Shown in pieces: positions 36,764-47,693 of a stretch of DNA of 64,000 nt. The DNA is from Campylorhamphus procurvoides (Eukaryota; Chordata; Aves; Passeriformes; Dendrocolaptidae). The notes below the pieces were generated by a model that was not told the DNA's origin, did no database searches, and worked only from the letters and a program-made list of their open reading frames with translations. A program made the position numbers and the translations under genes. The stretch spans positions 847,393 through 911,392 of the forward strand of contig WBMV01000093.1 of assembly GCA_013396655.1 (NCBI GenBank), in the 5' to 3' direction. Every line of letters begins with the position of its first letter. Within the stretch, counting starts at the first letter, position 1.

Positions 36764-39700
36764 ACCCTCATTCTGATTTTCACCTTCAACTCATATGGAA
36801 ACACCAGTGTAATCTGTAGTATCTGAGCTGAGGCTCCATTGCTTTAAATCAGCTTCCCTCTGGGCAGGTGTGGGGTTCTGCCCTGATGTCCAGCAGCCCT
36901 TGAGGAGGACGGGAACATTGCTGGACACCCAGATCCTGTTGGAAATCACCTGTGCATCCCACCCTCAGGGTGCACTTCACTGCAGAGCTGTGATGTGTGA
37001 GACAGGGCAGGTACAGGCTCTGTATCAAAGTATCTGCAATGGAGGAGCAGAGTGCACTAGCACATTTACTTGTCATTATGAAGTGCAGCAGAGCAGATAG
37101 AACCATTAGATATTTAAAAATTAGTTAATGGTAGGATGCAATGATTTGGGCATTTTTAATGCAGCTTTAAATTGGATCAATATTTTCCAGTTCATTTTAC
37201 TGTAGATTTTTAACCCTGCTCTTACACTTGAGCTCCGTGCTCTGAGCAGCAGGTAAGGCAGCAGACAGAGGAAATATTTCCACTGGGATGTGACCAGTTG
37301 TGTTTCAGGAAGTACGTCAGCTCCTGGAGACTCACTAGGCACCATCTCTCTTTCTATCCAGAATGCTTAACTGTCATGCAGGACATCTGGGACCATCTCT
37401 CAGGGGCTTGTGTTGACAGAACATTAACTAACACACGAAAGCTCTGGGATCCCATGACATGATCCATCACTGAGTAAAGACAAGTTGCCTGTATCACATA
37501 GCATGAATTCATCGAGGAGCCAAATCATTAGCATAGAAAGGTCATCTACTTGTCTGTCATTATCGTGTGAGGCAGATAGTCTATAATGTGTGCAGCAGTT
37601 CCCCATGGAGCAGCAATCAGCCCCTTGCTACACTGTTTGATTGTTCTTTTTAAAGCTGGTCAAGAGCTTTCTCATTGAAATCTTCAGCTGTAAACACCTC
37701 AAAGAAAATGTATAAGCCTTGCCTGCTTCTGTCATCTGTATATAAGTGTGAACTACCTGGGATAAAAAAGTTCCTTACACAAGTATTACTGCTCTCCACT
37801 ACACAGTCAGACCAAAAGATATGAAACAGACTCTATTTCTTGCAGCAAAATAAGATTTCAGTTTTTAAATAGCAGAAGTCTGCATCCAAAACAAAAACTC
37901 CATCGTATTTTTCTCCCTGATTATATCCAGAGCTGTGCCAGGTGCTTTAACCACGTGGCCACAGACATCCACCAACAAACGTCCACACTGCTGATTCCTC
38001 TGGCTGTTATCTCCCAGAAGGTCAGGTGAATCTTGCCAAGTCAGCACTAGATGGACAATTGTCACCTCATCATCCAACCTGCTGAATCTGCAAATAACAT
38101 CATGAAAATGCCCCCAAAGCAACATATTTTGGAACTTTAAAAAAAAAAAAATCAATCGTTTTGTTCCATCAGCAGTGAGCGTATGGTTTATGTTGTTTCA
38201 TTACAAACTTGGATATCATCCCATTTGGCACTTGAAAAATACAAACCCATCCCAGCTATGAATATTGTTTTATCAAGACTTGGGCTTTGGAGGTTTGCAG
38301 GCTCTCCACGCGTTTCCACAGCGCTTGATTTCCAGTGCTGCTCAAAACACGAGCCACTCGCTGTCACCTCCTGCACCATGCACATCTCCCACGGGTGGCA
38401 CCTGGTTTCTGGGCTGGAACACCTCTGCCCTCTCCTGCACTGAGTCTGTAGCTGCCTCCCTGCAGCTGAGAGCAGAAAATCAGTGGTAAACTGTGCATGG
38501 ACAAGTAAGTCTGCAGCGTGTCCTTGGAACCCTTTCTTGCCCTGCATGGCAGCTCTGTGTACAAGGGCTGGTGGGCACTCATGCATTGCTCTCCTAATGA
38601 CAGAGCCATCACAGGATAATAAAGTTGCATATTTCAGCTGGTCTGAGGGACAGGTTGAAAACTTGACCCTAAACACCAATGATGCATGTCTGGAGTGTCA
38701 CTATTTCCCAGACCTTGGAAGCTTTGTAATGTAACCTTGCAGAGGCAGACTGTCCCTCCTGCCTTTGTGATAACCTTGCCAGCAAACAGATCTATAACAC
38801 CTCACAGTATTTCATTTCAGAGGTTCCCATTCAGAAAAGAGGCACTGAAAATCCATAACAATTGAAATATAGTGGAGTTTGAACCAAGGTCATGCGAGCT
38901 TGAGAGATGACCTGTCGTGTTCAAAATTAGCCTCACCCAATGCATGTGCTGCTCAGTTTACGTGTGATGCTCTGAACCCTGGTATTCAGAGTGACAAAAA
39001 GAAAAATGTTTGCAAGAAAGGGTGGACTGGTGGCTATGAAGGGCAGCAGGAAGCTGTATGATCATTTCACCTATCCTCATGCATAAAACAGGCCACCAAA
39101 CATGCACCAAACATTACTCTGAAACTCCTCTGGTGAGACTGCATATCCTTCTCTGAGCTTGCTTTACCTCTGAGAAGAGTCAGGATAAAATCCACAAAAA
39201 AACCCAACCCCATTGACCTCAATAGTCTGAATTTCCAACATGCCTTGGGGCAGAGCAAAACAAAAAAATCTGTTTTTCTATGTTATAATCATGACTGCAT
39301 CCCTGTCCCTGCCCAGCAAGCAGGGGCTGGCTGGTTTTGTGAGCTCCATTAATGTGCTATCGGAATTTTATGCATGAAAAAAGTGACCTATTGCTTTGCT
39401 TGTTAATAGATCTTCTACCTGGGGATCTTTCTATAAGCCAGATAGAGAGTTAGCCAGATTTCTCTCTTGGGAATCACACCAGTTGACCTCAGAGTGTTGT
39501 TTTTCAAAGGATTTTGCAAACCTATTGCAGAGCAGATATGTGATGTACTTCTATCAGTTTTGTCCTAATTGACATCAACTACAAATAGGCTTAGCCTAAG
39601 CCAAAGTAAGTACTCAAGCTGGGGGAGGATCCACACAAGGCTGGATCTGTGCAGGAACCTGGTTCCAGTTTCCCTGTGGTCAAGTTCTTGGAGGATTTTG

Positions 39701-41390
39701 TAAAATGAACAAAATGAACAAAGGCAGCATAGAGGGACATGTGAGGAGTTGGATGGAGATGTCCACATCTAAAGGAAGTCAGGGTGATTGGGTTTCTCAA
39801 AGCTGGACACAACCAATGCTGCTTGGAAGTTTTCTAAAAATGCAAGTTCATCAAAATGGAAATTTTCTGCAGGAAAGTGTCCACTTCAATGAGCATTGAG
39901 TCTGAAAAGACCCTGAAATATAAAGCCTGGTAGCAGCAAACCCTTCCAGCTTGACACCCAGTGCAGGTGCTCTGCACCCCCCAGGCCCCTGTGCTGGTGC
40001 CAATGGCCCCATGGCACAGACAGAAGCACCCAAGAAGTGCCTGAATCCCCTCAAGCTCGGCATGTCTCAGGCCAGGCTGACAAACTGCCACAAATACCCT
40101 GGCACGCTGACTTGAATTTGTCCAGTTTCTTTTATATTAACAAAAGGTGGGGAAGAAGCCTAAGTAATGGATTTTTTTCTGCTTCATTTTACTCCCGCCT
40201 TCTCTGCCCCTTGTAATCTGATTTTTTACACCTCATTTATGTGTTTTTATTCAGCTCATCTTTGTGTTTTCTTTTTTTCACACCTTTGGATCAGCTCTCT
40301 CCCCATGTCTGGCACCTGTGATTATATCCTTCAGCTTCACAATGCAGACTTGCAGAGCAGCATTTAATAACAGGGAGGATTTGACTGACTGGAGCTTTGA
40401 TAATGGTGGTGGGAAAGGCACAATCACTGCCTTTTCGACAGTATACTTTGCACAGAAAGCATTCGACAGTGTCACAATCTGATATAAAAAGTTCCAGATT
40501 CTACCCATAATTATACCTTCTCTCCTTTACCTCTCCACCTTCTTTCCGAAACTAAGCTATTGTGGGTGACACCAGTCTCCAGGAAGGTGGGGGTGGTGGG
40601 ACTCAAACATGGAGAGAGACTGAGAGGAGAAAAAGAGTTCAGTTCATCACGATTTTGCTCAGCCTCTCTACTTGCCCATGCTCCCACCTGTCTTTTTTCA
40701 GCTGACACCTTGCTCTCAGCCATGGGCAGGCCAGCTCCACTGTCATGGGCTGAAGTTTTAGGATGAAAAACTGTCACCTGATTGGTGGTGTTTCTAAAGG
40801 AGGAAAGCCTGAAGGGTTTCCAGGAATTTAGAAACCCAGGTGAACTAAGAAGGTTGCACAGTGTTCAATCATCAGCTCCACTCCGAGTCCTTGTTGGGAG
40901 GAGGAGGAGGGACTGTGGATGTCCAGCTCTTGCTAAAAATAAGATGCTTGTGTACTCTGGTGCCTTGGGGTTTCTCAGGGTGATGGACCCCACAACAACT
41001 CTGAAAATCTGCAAATAAGAACAAGAAAATGCCCCCAAAGCAATATGAGAGGGAGAGCCATGGCTCTAGAGCCATTCATGGTCCTTCTCAGCTTTGGCTG
41101 GACTTTGGGTTAGCCCCATACCTCCACCTGGGTTTAAGCTCTCCAAAACAGTTTATGAACACAGGATGGACTGTCCAAAGCTCTCCAAGAGATGTCCATG
41201 CCCACATCCGGCAGCCAGAGATCAAAACACATCGAACACCACTGAGACCTCAGGGCATAAAACTGCCTTGGGAAACACCTGTGGGCACAAGGAGGGGACA
41301 GGGTTGTGACCTCCCCCTCCCTCCTCAGGTACCCATTCAAATGGTGCAACACCAGAAGGTCTTCCCATTTGAGGCAGCTGGGAGTCTGGA

Positions 41391-41474
41391 GAGCTGCTGT
41401 GGATAAAGGAGGGTTTGAGGCACATTCAGAGCTGCTGTGGATAAAGGAGGGTTTGAGGCACATTCTGAGCTGCT
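41391..41474. repeat. 38-bp tandem duplication with a partial third copy
   Basis: A 38-bp unit starting GAGCTGCTGTGGATAAAGGA occurs at 41391-41428 and again at 41429-41466 with one difference near the end. A third start (GAGCTGCTG) follows at 41467 and then diverges. The near identity suggests a recent duplication or replication slippage. Confidence 0.95.
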
Positions 41475-41977
41475 GCAGGCAGTGACAGGCACTCAAGTCT
41501 CTGCTCTATCCTTCCTTGTGCTGTGTCCACTCTCTGTCTCACTGAATTTCCAGTAAAGCAGGATGTTTCATCCATCAGTGCTGGCAAGGGACCAGCATCA
41601 TGCAATGGTTTCTAAGAAGCATCCTCGGGAAGAGAGTCAAGTCGCAGCTGTCCCAGCTCATGTGGACATGGCATACCTGATGTTAAATGGCTGGGGGAGC
41701 AAGAAGCTGAGCAAACATCCAGGAAGGATGTAAAGATGGGGTTACCGGCATCAGCTTCTGGCTTAATACAGTAATGTGGAAAAAAAAGCTGCTGTTGTGA
41801 TGGTGTCAGGGCTGCCCTTTGGCAGAAGGTCCTGCCCTCGGGCTGTGATCGATAGGGTGCTAACAAGCCAGCTCAGATTGATGGTGGTGGCTGTGCTGCA
41901 GGAGTTGCTGCAGGCAGGGAAGGCAGTGCCGTCCCCAGTGCCCAGACAGAGCTGGAGTGGGACAAACACCAACACCA

Positions 41978-42105
41978 CAGAAACATAGAATGGTTTGAGT
42001 TGGAAGGCACCTTAAAGATCATCTCATTCTCACCCCCTTGAAGGTTCAGGAACATCTTCCACTAGACCAGATTGCTCCAAGTCCTGTCCAACTCAGCCTT
42101 GAATT
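41978..42105 (-). mobile_element. CR1 LINE 3' terminal fragment
   Basis: The plus strand reads CAGAAACATAGAATGGTTTG and then the reverse of the CR1 3' UTR up to the CAACTCAGCCTTGAATTCAAG block. It is truncated at about 42105. It lies about 115 bp from another minus-strand CR1 that has its own 3' end, so the two are independent insertions. Confidence 0.93.
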
Positions 42106-42220
42106 CAAGTGTGAGCTTGGCATCAGGCTGAGAGGAGAATATTCACTAGGGCACTGCAAGGAGAGGAACTGGGGACAGCAGGGAATGGGGAAACCCCCCA
42201 AAGCTTGGCTCTTCCTTTGC

Positions 42221-42740
42221 AGAGAATCCTTGAACCCTAAAACAGAAGGGACCTCGAAGCTCATCTTGTTCCTGCTCTGCCAGGGGCAGGGACACCTTCC
42301 ACCAGCCCAGGTTGCTCCAAGCCCCATCCAACCTGGCCTTGAACACTTTCCAGGGATGGGGCAGCCACAGCTTCTCTGGGCCTGCCCACCCTCACAGGGA
42401 AGAATTTGTGCTAATATCTAATCTAAATCTCTCCTCCTTTAGTTTAAAACCATTCCTCCTTGTCTTATCACTAGCTACGCTACTAAAAAGTCACTCTCTT
42501 TGTCTCTGAGTCTCCTGTAAGTACCAAAGTGCTGCATTGAGTTCTCCACAGAACCTTCTCTTCTCCAGGTGAACACCCCCTGCTCTCTCAGCCTGTCTCC
42601 ACAGCAGAGGAGCTCCAGCCCTTGGAACATCTTCATGACCTCTTCTGTACTTGTTCCAACAAGTCCATGTCCTTCTTGAGCTGAGGACCCCAGACCTGGA
42701 TGCAGTGCTCCAGTGACAAGTATTCTCCCACACTGCTCAA
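42221..42740 (-). mobile_element. CR1 LINE 3' fragment, about 520 bp
   Basis: In reverse complement this covers the CR1 ORF2 C-terminus and the 3' UTR. The plus strand shows GAAGGGACCTCGAAGCTCAT, the CAGGGGCAGGGACACCTTCC block, the GGGATGGGGCAGCCACAGCT block, the CTTCTCTTCTCCAGGTGAAC block and the TCCATGTCCTTCTTGAGCTG block. The AGAATCATAGAATGGTTTGG terminus is replaced by a degraded GAATCCTTGAACCC. Confidence 0.96.
42491..42733 (-). pseudogene. CR1 ORF2 C-terminal remnant
   Basis: An open minus-strand frame of about 80 codons containing WRQAERAGGVHLEKRRFCGE followed by LNAALWYLQ. This fits the family pattern of RLRELG.F.LEKRRLRGDLIAA..YLKG near the C-terminus of CR1 ORF2. It has no catalytic part, starts and ends arbitrarily, and is a relic. 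Confidence 0.7.
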
Positions 42741-44602
42741 GGATGGAGCCCTTCCCTCAGCTCAGCTGTAGGGCCATGACAAATACTCACCTGGGCTTGC
42801 AAGGGGATGTTACAAAATCTCCCTGGGTTTTATTATTGCAGGTGCAGCTCTGATGGCCAGTGCACTGCTGTAAAATGGGGATTTCTAAGGTGCCAGGACA
42901 GCACAACCAACAAGGGGTTTGGCACCACGTCCATTCCCACGTGGAACAGGGATCCTCAAGTCAGAGTGCCCTGAGCACATTTCCCTTGCTTCACAGCCCA
43001 TTTTACAGCTCTCTGGCAAATAACAGCATCTGTGGCTGGGCTATGGGAACTACCCAGTTAGAACAATACCTTTTTATTTTTTTTCCCTGCTGCTGCACTA
43101 GGCTGAATTGGATCTATTTCTTTCTACTCAAGCTCATTTTGAAATAACGTGTCAGAAAAAGAGCCTCTCCCAACTATCCTTGAAAACAGAACTCATCTAG
43201 TATACACACATACTTGAGATCTTACTTTTGAAAAGTGACCTTGGTTTTTAAAATTAGATTTTAATACTTGTTATATTATGGCTAAGGCCATGCAAATTCT
43301 CTTGGGTAAAGGATCTATTTGCAAGAATAAAACTAAATTGGGTAATGTAGAAATGTAAAAATGTATGGCAACATCAACATGAACATCACTCTTAGACCCA
43401 TTGCTCAGTTCAAATCTTTTCTAGGTGCAATGTTTTTAGGTTTTCTTTTATATTTACCTGAATTTAACTTAAAAGCATAGCTGTTCTTACTGCTGTTCCC
43501 TTCCATTCCCCAACCAAATCACTTAATTTGTCATTGAATGAGGCATTTTTGGTAACTCTAGGTTTTTTCATTCACCCAGAGGAGAAAAAAGATGTTCATC
43601 CAAAGCATTATGCTTTGTTTAGTCGGTTAATCCAAAATAAATCTGTATTTCGCATGTTTTAACAGGAGCTCTTTTTTAAAATAATAGAGTGAAGTCTATG
43701 AATAGTCTAAGTAGCAGGATACCAGACTAATGAAACCAAAATTCAATTATTTATTTTTTCTCTCTGGGTGGGGATCAGCCCACCTTCCAGGGCGTTTGCT
43801 TTGCTTATAGCCCTGAGCTGGCACCACAGCCATACAATGGGACAGGGCTCTCAAGGAGCCAGCCAGACACTCAGTGTGCAAAGACAGGAATATGAAACAA
43901 CTCCATGATAATCACCACCTTTGTCATATCATTGTGCTATCCATTTTGGAGGAATCGTCATTTACACTTTATTACACAGGGCTCTGTCTTCCTCCATTAA
44001 AATCACTGGCAGCCGAGGACACAGCCCCACAGCCCGTTTGGTTCTGGCCTTCCAGGCAGCTCAGGCACTTCTGGGAATCAGCAACACAAGAATAATGCGT
44101 TTCAATAAGCAGCTTATCGACCAAGCAGGAGTTAAGTGAACCTGTGGTGTACTTCTCAAGTTTCTCTCCTCTCAGAAGATTATTGCACTTTACTCCTGCT
44201 TTGCTTTGACAATTGATCCCTTGGAAGGACTCATCCCAGCCACAGCCCAGCACGAGGGGTACACTGGAGTGATGGGACAGGGGTTTTCTCCGCTCAATCC
44301 CACCAACTCCCTCCTCTCTAAATTTGGTGTTTGCCAGCTGCTGCAATAGTGACCAGTTCACTAGATGTGGATTTCCAGCTTTCTGACCAAAGCTGGGCGC
44401 ACAACCTGCCCTTCAGAGAGGCACAGGGAAGGAGGAGAGGCTGCACAAGCTTCAGAACAAAGATTTCCTTTGAGAAGTACAGGAGCAATTGTCCATGGTT
44501 CCTCCTAACCCCTTTAAACAATTACAGTAGAGACATTGCAAAGGAATGCAGAGGGGAATAAAGCAAAGTGTAAAAGTCAGACACTGTTTTGTTTTTTCCC
44601 AG

Positions 44603-44637
44603 GGCTGAAATGGAGAAGCCCAGCAAGAAGCAGTCTG
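44603..44637 (+). other. Candidate 35-nt exon bounded by splice signals
   Basis: The acceptor is a T-rich tract ending TTTTGTTTTTTCCCAG and the donor reads CTG|GTAAGT. One frame across the 35 nt is open and includes an ATG in GCTGAAATGGAGAAGC, giving M-E-K-P-S-K-K-Q-S before the donor with one base left over. It could be an alternative first-coding or internal exon of a gene extending outside the window. I do not recognise the peptide. Splice-like signals occur by chance, so this remains a hypothesis. Confidence 0.22.
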
Positions 44638-44709
44638 GTAAGTCACAGTAAAGTCAGAACTTGACGGATCTAATGTTTTCTATGTGTGGATGAATTGATC
44701 ATCTTTCAG

Positions 44710-44972
44710 CTCTGAGTTGGCTGAGATGCCCCATATCCATTACAAGCTGTTCCAGGTAGACTCCTTCAGGAGACAGACCCAAGAACAGATCTGTGCTCCA
44801 GCACATGCAGCCCTGACATCAGTGCCTCTCATCACAGGGCTTCCCACAGACATCCCAAAGCAAAGGAAGGAAATATTAATGCAATTTATGCTCCAGTGTT
44901 ACAGGAGAGACCCAGCACTGAGGCTGAAAGTCTGCAGGATCTGGGAGCTGTCATCTGTTAAACACCTACCCA
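44710..44972 (+). other. Weak candidate exon with an open frame
   Basis: The segment lies between a weak acceptor (ATCATCTTTCAG) and a donor CAG|GTAACT. A frame is open across all 263 nt. The peptide has no recognisable domain, the acceptor is pyrimidine-poor, and joining to the upstream candidate exon would leave only a 72-nt intron. Probably chance. Confidence 0.1.
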
Positions 44973-45544
44973 GGTAACTGAGGCTATGCCACAGAACCAG
45001 CAGCTCCCAACCTCTGTTTGGTACCAGACAAAGCACACAGCCATCCTCAGAGGTTTTATTTCTTTAATGCAATTATCTGATGCATTTTACAACAGTTATG
45101 AACAATATATGACACTCAAAGACAGTGAGCATCCACAGATTACAGCCTGTACCCTGCAGCTTCTCCGTGTTGTGCAAAACAGCATTAAAAGCATTATTTA
45201 AGCTCAAGCCAGGGAAACCATTTCATTGACCAAGACAACTAGAGGTGAAACGACATTGTGGGTTTCTCCTGTGCACAAAAGCTGCTCCTGTGCCTGTGGT
45301 GTGCACAACAGCTGCTGTGCAGGGCACCTGCTGTGGTGCAGGAGCGGGACGTGTGGGAAGATTTTAATTACTCACCATGGCAACCTACATTAATAGCTCT
45401 AATCCCCCATAATAAGCGGGGTTGTTCCTTCTCCCACATTCACAGAAATACCTCTAGGAAGGACATTCAAGCTGTTGATCTGCTCTTGGGCACCCAATGC
45501 CAAGATGCCAAGCCTCAGCATGAGGCCCCATGCAAACCAGGACA

Positions 45545-45678
45545 CCCCTTCAAGTGCTCAAGGCCAGACTGGATGAGGCTTGGAAGGTGTGGAAGGTGTG
45601 TGGCCCATGGCAGAGGGGGGTGCAACTAGATGGTCTTTAAGGTCCCTTCCAACCCAAACTGTTCTATGACTATGAAAA
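45545..45678 (+). mobile_element. CR1 LINE 3' terminal fragment
   Basis: Sense copy of the CR1 end: CAAGTGCTCAAGGCCAGACT, then a small internal tandem duplication (TGGAAGGTGT twice), CCCATGGCAGAGGGGGGTGC, AACTAGATGGTCTTTAAGGT and CCCTTCCAACCCAAACTGTT, with a short CTATGACTATG tail. The last part is duplicated downstream of the N at 46111. Confidence 0.95.
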
Positions 45679-46110
45679 CCAGCCTGCTCTATCTGTGAGG
45701 GCTCTTTGGTCTGACTTTCCAGGCCAGACCTAGGGGAATCCCACCATGTCCATCCCCAAAATCCACAGAGCCTCCCATACTCTCACACCTCTGGCAGCTG
45801 AAACAAGCTCATCTTGTGCAATGAACCAGCTTGTAGCTGTTACAGGATGGTTTATCCTGAACTTATTGATCTTACCCCATTGATCCAAAGCTTGAATTAA
45901 TTTGAAGCTAAACCTCTCCCATCAGTGTCAGGGAGATGGCCCTCCAGGAATCAATGGAGATGAAATATTGTGTCCCTCTGAGCCACACATCTGCATCCTG
46001 CCCTCCTGCTGCATCAGTGGCTCTGCCCAGGAACCCCTGTGAGAGGTCCATGTGCTGTGCTGGCATGACACCAACTCCCCTACCTTCCAAGGAATTATAG
46101 CCCCTGGGCA
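45616..46110. repeat. First copy of an exact 495-bp duplication
   Basis: Every base from the GGGGGTGCAACTAGATGG block to CCCCTGGGCA recurs 496 bp downstream without a visible difference. The copies are separated only by the single N at 46111. This is the pattern of two contig ends that overlap but were joined by a one-base gap rather than merged. Confidence 0.93.
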
Positions 46111-46111
46111 N
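46111..46111. other. Single unresolved base (N), probable contig join
   Basis: The only N in the window sits exactly at the junction between the two identical 495-bp copies. A one-base gap placeholder at this place points to scaffolding rather than to a simple ambiguous base call. Confidence 0.9.
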
Positions 46112-46174
46112 GGGGGTGCAACTAGATGGTCTTTAAGGTCCCTTCCAACCCAAACTGTTCTATGACTATGAAAA
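46112..46174 (+). mobile_element. Duplicated CR1 3' tail
   Basis: The start of the second copy repeats the CR1 3' terminus (GGTCCCTTCCAACCCAAACT and CTATGACTATG). It is not an independent insertion. It exists only because of the 495-bp duplication. Confidence 0.9.
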
Positions 46175-46606
46175 CCAGCCTGCTCTATCTGTGAGGGCTC
46201 TTTGGTCTGACTTTCCAGGCCAGACCTAGGGGAATCCCACCATGTCCATCCCCAAAATCCACAGAGCCTCCCATACTCTCACACCTCTGGCAGCTGAAAC
46301 AAGCTCATCTTGTGCAATGAACCAGCTTGTAGCTGTTACAGGATGGTTTATCCTGAACTTATTGATCTTACCCCATTGATCCAAAGCTTGAATTAATTTG
46401 AAGCTAAACCTCTCCCATCAGTGTCAGGGAGATGGCCCTCCAGGAATCAATGGAGATGAAATATTGTGTCCCTCTGAGCCACACATCTGCATCCTGCCCT
46501 CCTGCTGCATCAGTGGCTCTGCCCAGGAACCCCTGTGAGAGGTCCATGTGCTGTGCTGGCATGACACCAACTCCCCTACCTTCCAAGGAATTATAGCCCC
46601 TGGGCA
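46112..46606. repeat. Second copy of the exact 495-bp duplication
   Basis: Identical, as far as I can compare by eye, to 45616-46110. After 46606 the sequence continues into new unique DNA (AACCCCAAGACAAAATGC). If the duplication is artefactual, this copy and the N should be collapsed, shortening the locus by 496 bp. Confidence 0.93.
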
Positions 46607-47097
46607 ACCCCAAGACAAAATGCAAATTCCCAAAATAAAGAAAAAAATGAATTGCCAAACTGTCCAACTGACCCTGCAGAGGTGGATGAGGAAAGTTCTG
46701 CCAAATTCAGCATAGGGCTCCTAAAATCTACAAACCAAACTGCAGAGAGGAGACAGGGATGCACCAGGCAATCACAGCTTTGGTTTTTCCACTTCTCCCT
46801 CACCTGTCTCTTGGTCCATAAAGGTGACCTGAACTTTGTCCACTGCCAGAACCACCACAGCCATGTCTGGCTCTCAATTTTCACTTCTAAAGACGCTGTA
46901 GTTACCCCCAGATCTCATAAGCCTCTTTGGGGCCAGGCTGTGGGGCTGTGAGCTCTGCAGCACCTCCTGCCCCTGGCAGCTCAGCACCACACAGCACTGC
47001 CACTGGCCATGGCCAACAGCAGCAGCTCAAGTTTCCCATGTCTCTGGTACCAACATTTCATACCTGTGTCCTGAGCCTTTCCTGGTTTCTTTTACAC

Positions 47098-47146
47098 AGA
47101 ATCACAGAGGGCTGCAGAGCTGGAGGGACTCTGGAAATGACTGCAG
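47098..47146 (-). mobile_element. Possible CR1 3' terminal scrap
   Basis: The plus strand reads AGAATCACAGAGGGCTGCAG, then AGCTGGAGGGACTCTGGAAATGA split across two lines, resembling the reversed CR1 end (AGAATCACAGAAT.GCTG..GTTGGAAGGGACCTCTGGAGATCA). Only about 45 bp can be aligned by eye, so the call is tentative. Confidence 0.35.
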
Positions 47147-47671
47147 CTACAGTGGATTTATGCAAGATTATCCAAGGCCCTCCTCATCCTTACAGAGATA
47201 AACTTTTTCAGCAGTTCTCTCGGAGCAGCATCTGCACTTCATCTCCCACCATGAACTGTCAATTGCCTTGGGTAGACTCCCATGAGAAGACAACAACAGC
47301 ACCACATGCAGGGGACAACACTGCCCACAGAGCTCAACATCCCCCACAGACCCATGGAAGAGCAACTCACTTGTTTTGTTATTCACTCCCAAGTCCTGAG
47401 ACTTTCAAATTGCAGCTTCCCCAGCACGTGACCAAGCCCCTTCCTCTGCAGGAGCATGGGCAGAGGGTGACATTAATTATGTCAGAGGAAGATGTCTGAT
47501 AAATAAACAACCTTGGAAAAACGATGTGGAACTTCAACTGCAGTGTCTTCTGCCTCACCTTGCAGTCTCCTGGGCATGTGTGTGGCTCACGGCATGAGGC
47601 TGTGGGCAATGGGAAGGACCAAATTGCTTCTCATGCACACCTTGGACTCAGTATTTTTGTTTCGTTTTGTT

Positions 47672-47693
47672 GGGGGGGGGGGGGGAGGGGGGG
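47672..47693 (+). repeat. G-tract, 21 G with one A
   Basis: Fourteen G, one A, then seven G on the plus strand. A tract of this kind can form a G-quadruplex and is prone to length error in sequencing. It sits just 3' of a T/G-rich stretch (TTTTTGTTTCGTTTTGTT). Confidence 0.95.

Larger units (their letters stand above)
36383..41977. other. Unique noncoding sequence, no gene seen
   Basis: About 5.6 kb without a recognised transposon or gene. It includes a (CAAA)n run, a 10-bp triplet repeat, an A13 run near 38139 and a 38-bp tandem duplication. Frames of up to about 160 codons exist on the minus strand near 38188-38679, but no domain is recognisable and they overlap frames on the other strand. 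Confidence 0.5.
42741..45544. other. Repeat-poor noncoding block, AT-rich in the middle
   Basis: No transposon recognised. From about 43140 to 43760 the sequence is AT-rich, repeat-free and lacks long frames, a texture seen in conserved noncoding elements. The interval from 44580 to 44975 carries candidate splice signals that are listed separately. Confidence 0.5.

Noticed and set aside
38188..38679. 163-codon minus-strand frame
   Set aside because: No domain or homology recognised and plus-strand frames overlap it. Treated as chance.
46927..47499. 190-codon open frame on the plus strand
   Set aside because: No domain, signal or known family. Proline/histidine-rich composition and overlap with minus-strand frames fit a chance frame in GC-richer DNA.
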